Assembly (NCBI RefSeq): GCF_900114255.1 | Contig: NZ_FOSL01000016.1 | Coordinates: 1-64,000, forward strand | Source: Neomesorhizobium albiziae | GTDB taxonomy: Bacteria > Pseudomonadota > Alphaproteobacteria > Rhizobiales > Rhizobiaceae | Direction of reading: 5' to 3' | DNA: 64,000 bases | Part shown: piece after piece, positions 17,746-26,573 of the stretch | Layout of the letters: every line of letters starts with the position of its first letter | Numbering within the stretch: position 1 is the stretch's first letter | Notes under the pieces: model-generated | The model's database searches: none | What the model was told of the DNA's origin: nothing | What the model saw: the letters and a program-made list of their open reading frames with translations, nothing else | Position numbers and translations under genes: made by a program

Positions 17746-17953
17746 CTATGGACTTGCGTTACGCATGTCACAGACTTCCCAGGACACTTGTCCGGGCGAA
17801 ATGGGGTTCCGGGACGCACGTAGCTCGGCCGGGGAGCGGTCGTCGACCGGCGAGGATTGGGTGACGATGGTGTAGCCTATGGCTTCGTAGCGAGCCTCCC
17901 CAACTATGGGCGTTCAACCAAGCGCCATGGGTCAGCATGATGGTCTTGGACAT
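17746..17953 (-). pseudogene. Frameshifted, truncated alpha/beta hydrolase gene
   Basis: From ATG 17953, after GGGAGAGACC, the frame reads MSKTIMLTHGAWLNAHSW, the standard start of a small alpha/beta hydrolase with its oxyanion HGAW motif. Downstream, the coherent protein continues in another frame as ARYEAIGYTIV and DDRSPAELRASRNP, which match the next strand and helix of the same family, until a stop at 17746-17748. The serine, acid and histidine of the triad are absent. A frameshift near 17905 plus loss of the 3' three quarters makes this a pseudogene. Confidence 0.75.
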
Positions 17954-18645
17954 GGTCTCTCCCTCGGTTCTGCTTGTTAGCCGGGTAGCGTCCATTGCGT
18001 GGCGCCATCATTAATCGTGCTGGACTGACTGTCGGTGCACGAAATGCGCGTGTTCCTCATTTGCTCGATCGACCAGCGCGCCGACCAGAGACATGCAGAG
18101 AACGCTATGTGGAGGGCGCGTGTTCAGTCGACTGTATCAAGGCCGAGGACGATTGATACTCAGGCATAGGATCTCCCACGCGCTAGGTGTGGCGCGACAG
18201 ACAAGAGGCACAGCCGCTGTTCGCTGCCCAAACGGCGCCTTCCGACGATTGTGCGAGATCACCCATACTCGCAACGGGTCCGCCATGGATCTTCGCATAA
18301 CCTGACCAACGCTTCGGTTCGATGGCCGTGCAGGCCGACGCGGCGCAACCTCCTCCGCAGACGCCAGGTGCTCCTCATGGAGGCGCGAGCCAACCCTTGG
18401 GGCCGCTGGCGGAGGTGGCGGTACGGCCGTGGTCAGCAGGAGACAAACATGAGTTTGGGGAACATCTCACAGCCCCCGGTCAAATACTGCGCAGACAAGC
18501 CGGACACCTCAGCATGCCTCACCCTCGATGATATTGGGAGGCCGCTATCGGCAATGCATCGGCATACCGCAACGGCTCTACGACGTCGGCGCCCACGCCG
18601 CCTGTTGCGAGCAAGATTCTGCAATCCTCATGGAGGAGAACAACC
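17954..18645. other. Gene-poor stretch, no intact gene
   Basis: Only short overlapping frames with no recognisable product. A plus-strand ATG at 18449 follows AGGAGACAAAC and starts a 90-codon frame (MSLGNISQPP...) that runs into the next gene; its leader resembles that of the MBL gene at 24181, but no domain is seen. Interpreted as decayed sequence plus the promoter region of the oxidase gene. Confidence 0.4.
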
Positions 18646-19992
18646 ATGGAACCTGAGCGCACGGCAGGAACTCATGACCCAGACCCATCGCAAGCGGCTG
18701 GAAGTGCCGAGCCCAGAATGATCGCGCGGCGCAGGTTGCTGAAGTTCCTCGCAGCAAGCCCTCTCGTTGCGACGCCGACGGTCGCCTCCGCCATCGCCAG
18801 CTTGCTTGCCTCCGCACCGGGCCAGGCGCTCGCGCAAAACTACGACGTGCTGCGCGCCTCTCGAAGAGCGCTTGGCCCGGACGGCATCATCACAGCGCCT
18901 GGTGATGCGCTCAACGTGTTCGAGTTCGAGCCGGCGGCGAAGAAGGCCGTGCTCAGCCAGGACGCGCCGGCGCACTGGGGCTATCTGGAGAGCGGCGTCG
19001 ACGGCGACGTGACGCGCGACGCCAACCACACCGCCTACCAGCGCTACAGCCTCCGCGTGAAGCGCCTCATCGACGCGCGCAAGGTCGACTCCAGTGTCAA
19101 GGTCTTCGGCGAGACCTGGGGCAGCCCCATCTTCATCTGCCCGGTCAGCAGCCTCGGCGCCTACGAACCCGAGGCGGGGGTCGCTGTGGCGCGTGCGGTC
19201 GGCAAGCGCAAGCACCAGATGATCCTCTCGACCGTCGACAACGCGAGCATCGCCGACGTGAACAAGGCGCTCGGCTCGCCAGCTTGGTTCCAGCTTTATC
19301 CGACCGACGACTGGGCCGTCACGCAGGCGCTGGTGAACTGCGCCGAGGCGGCGGGCTCTCCGGCGATTGTCCTCACGGTCGACCGGCAGGGCGGCCGCAA
19401 CACCGAGGATCTGTTCCGCGCGCGGCGCCTGGACCAGCGCGACTGCACGGCCTGTCACACGCCGGGCTTCGCCAACGACGTCAGCCGCAAGGCCAACTTC
19501 TTCGATATCGATGTCTCGAAAGTCACCAACCTCTACGGCACCGGCATGACGTGGGAATCCGTCGATCGCCTGCGCGGGATCGTCAAGGGCAAGCTCCTAC
19601 TGAAAGGTATCATGACCGGCGACGACGCCAAGCAGGCGCTGAGCCATGGCGTGGACGGCATCTTGGTTTCCAACCACGGCGGCCGCGCCGAAGAGAGCGG
19701 ACAGGCGACGATCGGTGTTCTTGCTGAGGTCGTGGACGCGGTGGACGGCCGTATTCCAGTACTCGTCGACGGGGGCGTACGCCGCGGCACCGATGTGTTG
19801 AAAGCGCTCGCCCTGGGTGCAACTGCCGTCGGCATTGGCCGGCCCTATGTGTGGGGCCTCGCTTCATTCGGAGAAGCCGGCGTGGACCGCGTGCTGGAGA
19901 TTCTAGGCGCCGAGTTCGTCACGATCATGCGGCAGGTGGGAGCGCTGAACATCAAGGAGATCACGCGGGGCAACGTGACCAGCGCCCTTTAG
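18646..19992 (+). CDS. Tat-exported FMN-dependent alpha-hydroxy-acid dehydrogenase/oxidase
   Basis: 448 residues. A twin-arginine leader (ARRRLLKFLA, then a hydrophobic stretch ending ALA) occupies about 1-60, so the folded flavoprotein would go to the periplasm. The FMN-barrel family features are present: WFQLYPTDDW, LTVDRQGGRNTEDLF, the FMN-contacting lysine in LLLKGIMTGDDA, the catalytic His and Arg in SNHGGR, and the phosphate loop VDGGVRRGTDVLKALALGATAVGIGR. Unusually, residues 267-271 form CTACH, a c-type haem attachment motif, in the variable loop. It oxidises a 2-hydroxy acid (lactate, glycolate or mandelate type) to the 2-oxo acid. Ribosome site GGAGG before ATG 18646. Confidence 0.88.
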   Translation: MEPERTAGTHDPDPSQAAGSAEPRMIARRRLLKFLAASPLVATPTVASAIASLLASAPGQALAQNYDVLRASRRALGPDGIITAPGDALNVFEFEPAAKKAVLSQDAPAHWGYLESGVDGDVTRDANHTAYQRYSLRVKRLIDARKVDSSVKVFGETWGSPIFICPVSSLGAYEPEAGVAVARAVGKRKHQMILSTVDNASIADVNKALGSPAWFQLYPTDDWAVTQALVNCAEAAGSPAIVLTVDRQGGRNTEDLFRARRLDQRDCTACHTPGFANDVSRKANFFDIDVSKVTNLYGTGMTWESVDRLRGIVKGKLLLKGIMTGDDAKQALSHGVDGILVSNHGGRAEESGQATIGVLAEVVDAVDGRIPVLVDGGVRRGTDVLKALALGATAVGIGRPYVWGLASFGEAGVDRVLEILGAEFVTIMRQVGALNIKEITRGNVTSAL

Positions 19993-20156
19993 AGGCGTGT
20001 TGATCATCCAACGGTACCTCCCTTGCTGGGCGCCTACGGCCTGACTTGAGAAGTACTCCTCCCACGCAAGCGGGTTGTGTTGAGCAACGGAACCTTCGTT
20101 GATCCAGACCTCAACCAAGCTCTCGCCGAGGAAGGTTTCAGCCTCGATCCGTCGCT
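19993..20156. other. Spacer; possible minus-strand gene fragment
   Basis: On the minus strand a frame reads ETFLGESLVEVWINEGSVA and then HNPLAWEEYFSSQ, which looks protein-like, but it has no start and degenerates after about 50 codons. No family recognised. It lies just beyond the stop of the hydrolase-like gene and may be the tail of a lost gene. Confidence 0.35.
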
Positions 20157-21092
20157 CTATCTACTTCCGAGCGTTTTCGTCGTGCAGTCGCGCCGGATGA
20201 TCTCGATCACGGTCTCGGTGGTGCGGTCGAGATAGCTCCGCCCGTCGGCGAGCCGCGCCGTCGGGCTGATGTAGCTCTGCGGGCCGACGTGGGTTGCCGG
20301 GTCGAGCGAGTGCACTGTGATCTTACCGGCGTCCAGGGCCCGGTTCCAGGCGCTGCGCCGCCACAGGCGCCAGCGCTGGGGGAAGAGTCCGATGCCCACC
20401 CGCTCGATCCAGTCGTTCGCGCTGGTGAGCCGGTACAGATGGAGCGCATGCATGAGGTCGTTGGCGCCGTTGTGGAACCCGCCGAGCGTGATCAGCCACA
20501 GCGGAGCGCGGAGCTGGGTGAAGAGCTCCTCGACGGCGCCGGTGGCTACCTGGGCGCCGCCGCTGTAGCAGAGCAGGACGACCGGCATGCCGCTGGCGGG
20601 CTCGTAACCCGCGAGTCGGAGCTGGTCGGCGATCTGGGCGCCCACTGCCCGGTTGTACAGCGGGCGGTACCGGCGGTCGGCCGCCACAAAGGTCTGCATG
20701 ACGTTGTGCAGGAACAGCGTGATGCCGACGTGCCGCCGGAGCCAGTCCCACACCGGGCGCCCTACAAGCGGGTACGCCAGGGGCGAGTAGGGCTGGACCT
20801 GGCCCAGCACGCGCAGCTCCGGTGCTCCGGCGATGACGGCCTTGACGAGCTGGCCGCCGTCGCGCGTATCGGTGAAGCGGCGCTTGCCGATCCCGTCCAG
20901 GTAGACCACGTAAGCGTCCGGCGGTCGCCCTGGATCTGCACCTCTGGCGTAGGGCACCTCCGGTGGGAGCGTGGCGGCCGGTGCGCGCCGGCCGATGGCG
21001 TAGACCATCAGCTCGTAGCGGGCGAGCAAGCCCTCGGCGAGTAGGAACGGGCCGAGCGCCAGGAGGGCGACGAACAGGAGGAGCTCGCTCAC
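20157..21092 (-). CDS. Alpha/beta-hydrolase-like protein with N-terminal membrane anchor
   Basis: 311 residues from GTG 21092, which overlaps the upstream stop as GTGA. Residues 3-22 are hydrophobic (ELLLFVALLALGPFLLAEG), an anchor or uncleaved signal. The soluble part has YVVYLDGIGKRRF, resembling the oxyanion strand of hydrolases, and the nucleophile-elbow-like VVLLCYSGGAQVATGAVEEL near residue 172, with Ser in CYSGG. A later WLITLGGFHNGAND and ITVHSLDPATHVGPQSYIS could contribute acid and His. No exact family recognised. Strong GC-rich, actinobacterial-looking codon use sets it apart from its surroundings. Third gene of a cassette with 21089-22819. Confidence 0.7.
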   Translation of the reverse strand: MSELLLFVALLALGPFLLAEGLLARYELMVYAIGRRAPAATLPPEVPYARGADPGRPPDAYVVYLDGIGKRRFTDTRDGGQLVKAVIAGAPELRVLGQVQPYSPLAYPLVGRPVWDWLRRHVGITLFLHNVMQTFVAADRRYRPLYNRAVGAQIADQLRLAGYEPASGMPVVLLCYSGGAQVATGAVEELFTQLRAPLWLITLGGFHNGANDLMHALHLYRLTSANDWIERVGIGLFPQRWRLWRRSAWNRALDAGKITVHSLDPATHVGPQSYISPTARLADGRSYLDRTTETVIEIIRRDCTTKTLGSR

Positions 21093-21601
21093 ACGATCGC
21101 CTCCGGCTCCCGCGCGCCGGCGATGATCCTCGCGATCAGCCGCCGGACCACCTCGACCGTAGCAGCGAGCCCGACAGCCGCGACCGCGATGCACCCGGCC
21201 GCGGTCCACCAGCCCAGTCCCGACGCCGCGGCGAGCGGGCCGGCCAGCCCTGCCGCGACGCCGGCCACAAGCAGGAGGTGCAGGAACGGCCCGAGGAGCG
21301 GGAACGCGAGGACGGCGGCCAGGAGCAGCGGGGCGACCAGGGCGGGTGTCCAGGCCATCCCGGTCGTGCCGGGCGGCGAGGCCGCGTCAGGCGCCACGAC
21401 CGGCTGCACCAGGTCGGCGACGGTCCATGCGGCGAGGGGCCACAGCGCGATCACCGTGCCCTCGACGACGGTGCCGGTCACCATCAGCCCGGCCACGAGC
21501 CGCGGGGACAGCTTGGGCCTGCGCGCCACCAGGGGCAGCACCCGCCCGGCACTCTCGGACAGCCCGGCGAGGACCAGCAGGACGACGACGGTCGCCGACA
21601 T
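21089..21601 (-). CDS. Integral membrane protein, unknown function (cassette member)
   Basis: 170 residues with about four hydrophobic segments (start to 17, about 36-65, 85-122, 128-150), rich in Ala, Leu and Val. It begins three bases after the glycosyltransferase stop and its own stop overlaps the start of the hydrolase-like gene, so the three are almost certainly translated from one message. No family recognised. GC-rich codon use as in its two neighbours. Confidence 0.7.
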   Translation of the reverse strand: MSATVVVLLVLAGLSESAGRVLPLVARRPKLSPRLVAGLMVTGTVVEGTVIALWPLAAWTVADLVQPVVAPDAASPPGTTGMAWTPALVAPLLLAAVLAFPLLGPFLHLLLVAGVAAGLAGPLAAASGLGWWTAAGCIAVAAVGLAATVEVVRRLIARIIAGAREPEAIV

Positions 21602-21604
21602 GGT

Positions 21605-22819
21605 TCAGCGCCCCTGTGCTCGATCGGTCGCGGTGCCTCCGCGCGCGTCGTCGAGGTACCGCTCGAGCTCGTCGGCAGCACGCCGGGCGCCGCCGGCCTG
21701 CTGATGTGCGGCGCGCTGTGCGGCCGCCGCCTCGCGGAAGCGCGGCTCGTCCAGAAGACTCCGGGCGAGCGCGTGCACCGTCTCCGCAGTGGCGTCGTCC
21801 GTGCGGAGCGCGAGGCCGGCACCGAGCTCGACGACCCGGCGTGCAACCAGCGGCTGGTCCGCACCCTGTGGCACAACGAGCGTCGGCACGCCGGCTCGCA
21901 TCGCCTCGTTGACACTGTTCATGCCGCCGTGCGTCACGAAGAGCGCTGCCCGGTCCAGCACCTGGAGCTGCGGCACGGATCGTCGGGCCAGCACGTTGGC
22001 CGGCAGCGGACCCAGGTCTGCCGGTTCCGTGTGCCCGGTCGAGACGACAACGGTGCCGCCCAGCGGTGCCAGCGCTGTCGCGAAGGTCCGCAGCAGGGCG
22101 GGCCCCGCATCGAACACAGTGCCCAGCGACGCGTACAGCACGGGGTCCTCCAGCCGGACGGCGTCGAATCCCGGATCGGTCAGGCGGGAACCGACGCTCG
22201 CCCCGACGAACCGGTATGAGGAGTCGAACGCGTCGGCTCCGGGCTGGAACGCGCTGGAGGTGAAGACCAGGTTCAGCGGCTCACGCGCGTTCATAAGGTC
22301 GGTCAGGGGCAGGCTGCCGGTGTCGTAGCCGCGGTGCAGGGCCCAGCGCGCTCGGACGTAGCCCCAGCCGATGCGAGGACGGGCCGCCGCGGCGACCATC
22401 AACTCGCGGGAGATGCCGGTGGGGCTAGGTACCTGCCTGTTGAACGCGAACGTGGTGAACGTGGCCGCCGCCGGCACACCGAGCTCACCCGCGGCCACCG
22501 CGCCCCATGGACAGGCGGCCCCGTGCACGACCAAGTCGGGCCGAGTGCCGCGGAGGTCCGAGAGCACTCCGGGCAGCAGGCCGAGGGCGGTGCGCGCGAG
22601 CTCTTCCAGCAGCGCGAGGGGGATCGGCGGATCCGGCAGGGGCAGGTCGCCGCCGGAGTGGAGGTGGACCTTCGCACCAGCGGCCTCAATCTGGGCCGCG
22701 AACGTGGGGAAGGTGTGGTAAGTCACCGTGTGACCCCGCCGGACGAGCTCTGCCACGACCGGGAGCGTCGGATTGATGTACCCGTGCATGCCGATGTTGA
22801 GGAACGAGACGGTGCTCAT
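21605..22819 (-). CDS. GT1-family glycosyltransferase (macrolide glycosyltransferase type)
   Basis: 404 residues from ATG 22819, with GGAGG six bases upstream; the frame is open further but the extra residues look non-coding. The N-terminal domain has GMHGYINPTLPVVAELVRRGHTV, the family's acceptor-domain start. The C-terminal domain has VLYASLGTVFD and the nucleotide-sugar signature LFVTHGGMNSVNEAMRAGVPTLVVPQGADQP. These enzymes transfer a sugar from UDP- or dTDP-donors to macrolides, sterols, carotenoids or lipids. High GC and codon use point to an actinobacterial origin. First gene of a three-gene operon reading left. Confidence 0.9.
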   Translation of the reverse strand: MSTVSFLNIGMHGYINPTLPVVAELVRRGHTVTYHTFPTFAAQIEAAGAKVHLHSGGDLPLPDPPIPLALLEELARTALGLLPGVLSDLRGTRPDLVVHGAACPWGAVAAGELGVPAAATFTTFAFNRQVPSPTGISRELMVAAAARPRIGWGYVRARWALHRGYDTGSLPLTDLMNAREPLNLVFTSSAFQPGADAFDSSYRFVGASVGSRLTDPGFDAVRLEDPVLYASLGTVFDAGPALLRTFATALAPLGGTVVVSTGHTEPADLGPLPANVLARRSVPQLQVLDRAALFVTHGGMNSVNEAMRAGVPTLVVPQGADQPLVARRVVELGAGLALRTDDATAETVHALARSLLDEPRFREAAAAQRAAHQQAGGARRAADELERYLDDARGGTATDRAQGR

Positions 22820-23245
22820 CGACGGCCTCCGCGCGGTCGGTTCAAGGCGTCGGTGGTTGGACGCACCCCGCCTGCCAATCCGGCAAGGGCCACCTTCCGA
22901 TGCAGGCAATGTTCGCGAAACCCGGAGCGCGAGCCTATCGAACGGTAGGATCGGTTGGACTATGCCGAAGTATGAGGCCTATGACCCCCTGTACGATCTC
23001 TATATTCGCGGCTACGAGTTGACTTACGAGACGGCTCCGGCATGCGATTTGACGCAGCCGGCAGCATCGGCTGTGCCTCATGGCCCCAGCGTCACCAGCT
23101 CGCGTGCCCGGCACCCGCGGGCTTCCATGCCGATCAGACAAGCGTCAGTTTGGCGAAAAAGGGCAGGACCTGCCGACGTCGCAGCGCCTTGCACATGACG
23201 ACATCTCCCGTCCGCCCGGAGTTCGGGCCCTTACCTGGCAAGCGG
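22820..23245. other. Spacer; one doubtful plus-strand ORF (22962-23198)
   Basis: The promoter of the glycosyltransferase cassette should lie here. A plus-strand frame from ATG 22962 begins MPKYEAYDPLYDLYIRGYEL, which looks coding-like for about 25 residues and then turns into low-quality sequence; it may be a fragment of an unknown gene. Nothing else recognised. Confidence 0.35.
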
Positions 23246-24181
23246 TCAGTAGTCCCACCAGGCCGGTACCCAACGATAGAGGTCGCCGGCGGCCGCCACA
23301 CGGCCGACGGACGGGAACGGCAGGTGCGTGGACACCAGCCACGCGCCGGTCTCCGCCAGCTCCCGCATCAGGCGGAGCCGAACGCGGGTCGCCTCCTCGG
23401 GGTCGTGTTCGAAACCATTGTGCCATTCGGGATGGTCGAACGAGACCGGGAACAGGGCGTCGCCGGCGAATATCAGCCGGTCGCCACCGGATGTCAGGCG
23501 GACCACACTGTGCCCGGGGGTATGGCCGCCTGTGCGGGCGACGACCACTCCCGGCGCCACCTCCTGCTCCTCTTCGAAGGTGCGCAGCTGGCCGCGGTAC
23601 GCCTTCAAGAACCGCTTAGAGGCACTTCGGGCCACCTCCGCCAGCGCCGGCGGCATGCCCGTGCGAGAGAAATCAGGCGCTTCCCAGAACTTGGCCTCAG
23701 CGGCCGACACGTGGACCCGCAGGTCCGGGCGCAGCCGTTCCTTCACCCCGTCGACGAGCAGCCCGCCGACGTGATCAAAGTGCATGTGGGTCAGCACCAC
23801 GTCGGTCACGGACGCAAGATCGATGCCGGCGGCCTCCAGTCGATGGACCAAATGCCCAGCCCGGGGGAAGTCGGGGACCTCCACCCCTAACCCGCTGTCG
23901 ATGAGTATGGTTTGGCCGCCGCTGCGCACCACGACCGCGTTCAGCGCCCAATCGAACGCGTCCCGCGACAGGAACATATCGTCCAGCCAGGCCCCACGGA
24001 CGGCCGGGTCGGCGTTGGTGGCCATTGATTCGGCTGGCGGCGTTACCACGCCATCGCTGATAACCAGCACTTCGATCTCGCCGACCATTACCGCGTAGCG
24101 CGACGGAACCAGCTCGTCGGGCCCCTGCGTACCGAGGCGCGAGGTATTGTCCAAGCTCATGTTTGTCTGGTGCTGTCCCAT
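23246..24181 (-). CDS. MBL-fold metallo-hydrolase
   Basis: 311 residues. The di-zinc motif THMHFDHVGG lies at about residue 131, followed by further ligands in GGHTPGHS and in FAGDALFP, and a late His in VSTHLPFPS. It resembles the lactonase/quorum-quenching and glyoxalase-II-like branch. No signal peptide. ATG 24181 follows GGAGACAAAC; a second in-frame ATG at 24160 has a near-identical leader (AGACAAAC), so either may be used. Stand-alone gene reading left, adjacent to the glycosyltransferase cassette. Substrate not determinable; lactone hydrolysis is a family-based guess. Confidence 0.88.
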   Translation of the reverse strand: MGQHQTNMSLDNTSRLGTQGPDELVPSRYAVMVGEIEVLVISDGVVTPPAESMATNADPAVRGAWLDDMFLSRDAFDWALNAVVVRSGGQTILIDSGLGVEVPDFPRAGHLVHRLEAAGIDLASVTDVVLTHMHFDHVGGLLVDGVKERLRPDLRVHVSAAEAKFWEAPDFSRTGMPPALAEVARSASKRFLKAYRGQLRTFEEEQEVAPGVVVARTGGHTPGHSVVRLTSGGDRLIFAGDALFPVSFDHPEWHNGFEHDPEEATRVRLRLMRELAETGAWLVSTHLPFPSVGRVAAAGDLYRWVPAWWDY

Positions 24182-24541
24182 GTTTGTCTCCTACGGATTA
24201 CCTTTCCACGGCCGTATCGGCCAAATCCGCCCTGGACCCAAGGTTTGGCACGTGCACCTCCATGGATAGCCAACTGGCGTCTGCGGAGACAGATTGCGTC
24301 GCCGCGGCCTGCGCGACCATCGAACGGAAGCACCAGTCATGCCATGCGAAGGTTCATGTCAGGCCCGTTACGAGCATGGGTAATCTCGCGCAAACGTCGG
24401 CAGGCCGCACTTCGAGCAAACAGCAGTTGCGCTCTTGCCTGTTGGCGTTACACCAGCGCGTGCGAGATTCCATACCGTGGTATCAGTCGCCCACGGCCTT
24501 GATGCAGTCAACGCGAGCGCACTCGACATAGCGTTGTCGAA
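24182..24541. other. Intergenic, no gene seen
   Basis: Upstream region of the MBL gene. The open frames are short and unrecognisable. It may contain remains of the gene to which the pirin fragment belonged. Confidence 0.4.
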
Positions 24542-24710
24542 GCGATCGAACTTCTGATCGTGCCGCGCGCCGTCGATCTCGGTGAGATGGAGGTGCGCCG
24601 CGCTCTGCCCTCGACGAAGCGCCAGATAGTGGGTCCCGTCATCTTCTTCGACCGGATGGGGCCCTGCCGAGTTCCTAACCGACCACGGCATAGACATGCG
24701 CCCGCACCCA
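24542..24710 (+). pseudogene. Remnant of a pirin-family gene
   Basis: Plus-strand translation gives [20 protein letters not shown] then [20 protein letters not shown], the characteristic beginning of pirins. After MGP the matching sequence continues in a different frame as [15 protein letters not shown], again exactly the pirin pattern that leads to its metal-binding His. Beyond about 24710 similarity is lost. A frameshift near 24662 plus loss of the rest of the cupin make it non-functional. Confidence 0.75.
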
Positions 24711-24895
24711 ACAGCAACCCCCGGCGCCCCGACAGTCGCCCTAGCCTTTCAATCAGCAAACCATAGGCCAAGGTATCGACCGCATGCGTCCTGGGCATAA
24801 TGGTTTGCACCTCGGGTGGTTTGGCATAGTCGGGTTCCCCGCAACTCGAAGGCCCATCAAGTTCAAGTTCCAAATCGACAGAGAAGGAGGAGTCC

Positions 24896-25204
24896 TTGAG
24901 ACGGATGGCTACGCTTCTTGCAATGGGCGTTCTTGCCACTCATGCAGTAGCAATCGAGCGGCACGACATCTCGCAGATGTCGTGCGAGGCGGTCGGCAGA
25001 GCCCTTCGATCGGAGCGACGGTCGATCCTTCGATACCAGTCACAACGCCTCGACAAAATGACGTTCTACGACAATTGGGTGCCTGATCATCAGTCGTGCA
25101 AACCCGGCGAAGCAGCCGTGTTGGCGCGTCCACGGGCTGCGGATGGCCCATGCAGAGTCTTCCGATGTGCAAGGCTGGGACCCAGAACGTCTTCGCGCCT
25201 TTGA
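24896..25204 (+). CDS. Small secreted protein with conserved cysteines
   Basis: About 102 residues. Start TTG 24896 is favoured because AGGAGG lies five bases upstream; ATG 24905 is the alternative. A short signal peptide (MATLLAMGVLATHAVA) is followed by SQMSCEAVGRALRSE, ILRYQSQR, YDNWV and CKPGEAA, then CRVFRC. By recollection this layout fits a family of small periplasmic rhizobial proteins of unknown function with paired Cys. The last 12 residues look degenerate, so the C-terminus may be altered. Confidence 0.6.
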   Translation: MRRMATLLAMGVLATHAVAIERHDISQMSCEAVGRALRSERRSILRYQSQRLDKMTFYDNWVPDHQSCKPGEAAVLARPRAADGPCRVFRCARLGPRTSSRL

Positions 25205-25260
25205 AAACTTTCCCCCAACGCTTTTGCCTTCGGTTACGGGCAAGCGGGCTGCGGGGAAGC

Positions 25261-26573
25261 ATGGAACAGGTCGGATCAACAATTTTTTGGCGGGCCATGG
25301 CAGGGTTTGCCTTGCTTGTCTCCCTTTCAGGCTGTGCCACGCAGCTCGCGGAGATTGCAACGCTGCCCGTTAATGCGTCGCCGGCGATGCAAAGCACCCA
25401 GACCGTTCGATCCCCCCAAAGTTCCGAAGCCTTCGATCTCCTCTACATTACCAACCGAACCCCTGTCACTTCGGACAGTACGTTGTCTTACAGTGCCGAA
25501 AGGCCAGCTCTTTGAGCTTCGGTTCGGTGTCGATCACCCCGACACGCAAGTCTCCCACCAGCAAAAGTGGGTTGCGTGTCGGGTTGATTTCCGAGACCGG
25601 ACGGTTTCCCGCGACACCTTACGGCGTGGTGGCAACCGGGAACGGGCTACGCCGCATGCCGGCGACAGTCGCTGCACATGAACAGGCGGCCGCATCGCTG
25701 CAGGCCGATGTCGCTCGTCGTCTCACACTGGCTAGTCGCAAGGAAGTCGTGGTCTTTATTCACGGATATAGCGCCAGCTTCCACGACGCCGCGCTCACCA
25801 CAGGCGAGATTTGCAGGTCGCTGCAGAACCAGTTTGTCTGCATTGTTCTGACATGGCCTGCAGGGGGCTCCGGCGGCATGTTCTTTGGCTACAATATCGA
25901 CCGCGAGTCGAGTGAGTTTGCAGTCGCGGACCTCAAGAAAGCCATTCGCATCATCGCCGAATCTCAGGGTGTCGAGCGGCTTCACCTCCTGGCGCATAGC
26001 CGCGGAACCGATGTGCTTGCGAGTGTGGCCCAGCAACTCGCCATCGAAGCTTATGTTAGCCGATCCTCGCTTTGGCGGCGCTACAAGATCGCGAACGCGG
26101 TGTTTTTCGCTCCCGATATTGATCTCGATGTGGCTGCTTCCAAGATGTTCGCGTGGGTATCGGATCCAGACCTTGTTTTCGGCAGCAAATCAAGGTCAAG
26201 CGCGTTCCCGCCTCAAGGCCCTATGCATCTCACGGTTTATTCGTCTCGCGAGGACAAAGCGTTGATGGCATCAACGCTGCTCTTCGGCAGCGCCTTGCGG
26301 CTAGGGCAACTCACTGTTGGCAAGCTCAGGGAAAGGAGCCAAGCGGCGTCCCAATGGGAAGGGTCTCATATGGGCGGGCTGGTCGATTTCATCGAATTTT
26401 CAGGCAGCGGCGGCTTCATCGGCCATAGATATTTCTTGTCCAATCCGGCTGTTAAGGCAGACCTGGTTGCGCTTATCCGTGACAGAGTGAAGGCCGGTGA
26501 TCCTCGCCGCCAACTCGTCGAAATAAAACGCCCTTTCTGGCGAATATCGGACGTCCAGCAGGCCTCTCGATGA
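25261..26573 (+). pseudogene. Lipoprotein alpha/beta hydrolase (DUF900-like), frameshifted
   Basis: ATG 25261, after GGGGAAG, starts a lipoprotein-type leader with LSGCA lipobox, then LLYITNRTPVTSD and LSYSAERP, and stops at 25513-25515. The family's continuation, SLSFGSVSITP, GRFPATPYGV, VVVFIHGYSASF, RLHLLAHSRGTDVL (nucleophile Ser in HSRG) and FFAPDIDLDV, is in a second frame that opens before 25512 and runs to 26573. A single-base change around 25500-25510 would restore one protein of about 437 residues. Either a real inactivating frameshift or a sequence error. Everything else, including catalytic Ser and late His, looks intact. Confidence 0.78.

Noticed and set aside
20963-22219. 418-codon plus-strand frame over the glycosyltransferase cassette
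   Set aside because: Arg/Gly/Ala-rich shadow of three coherent minus-strand genes with tight spacing.
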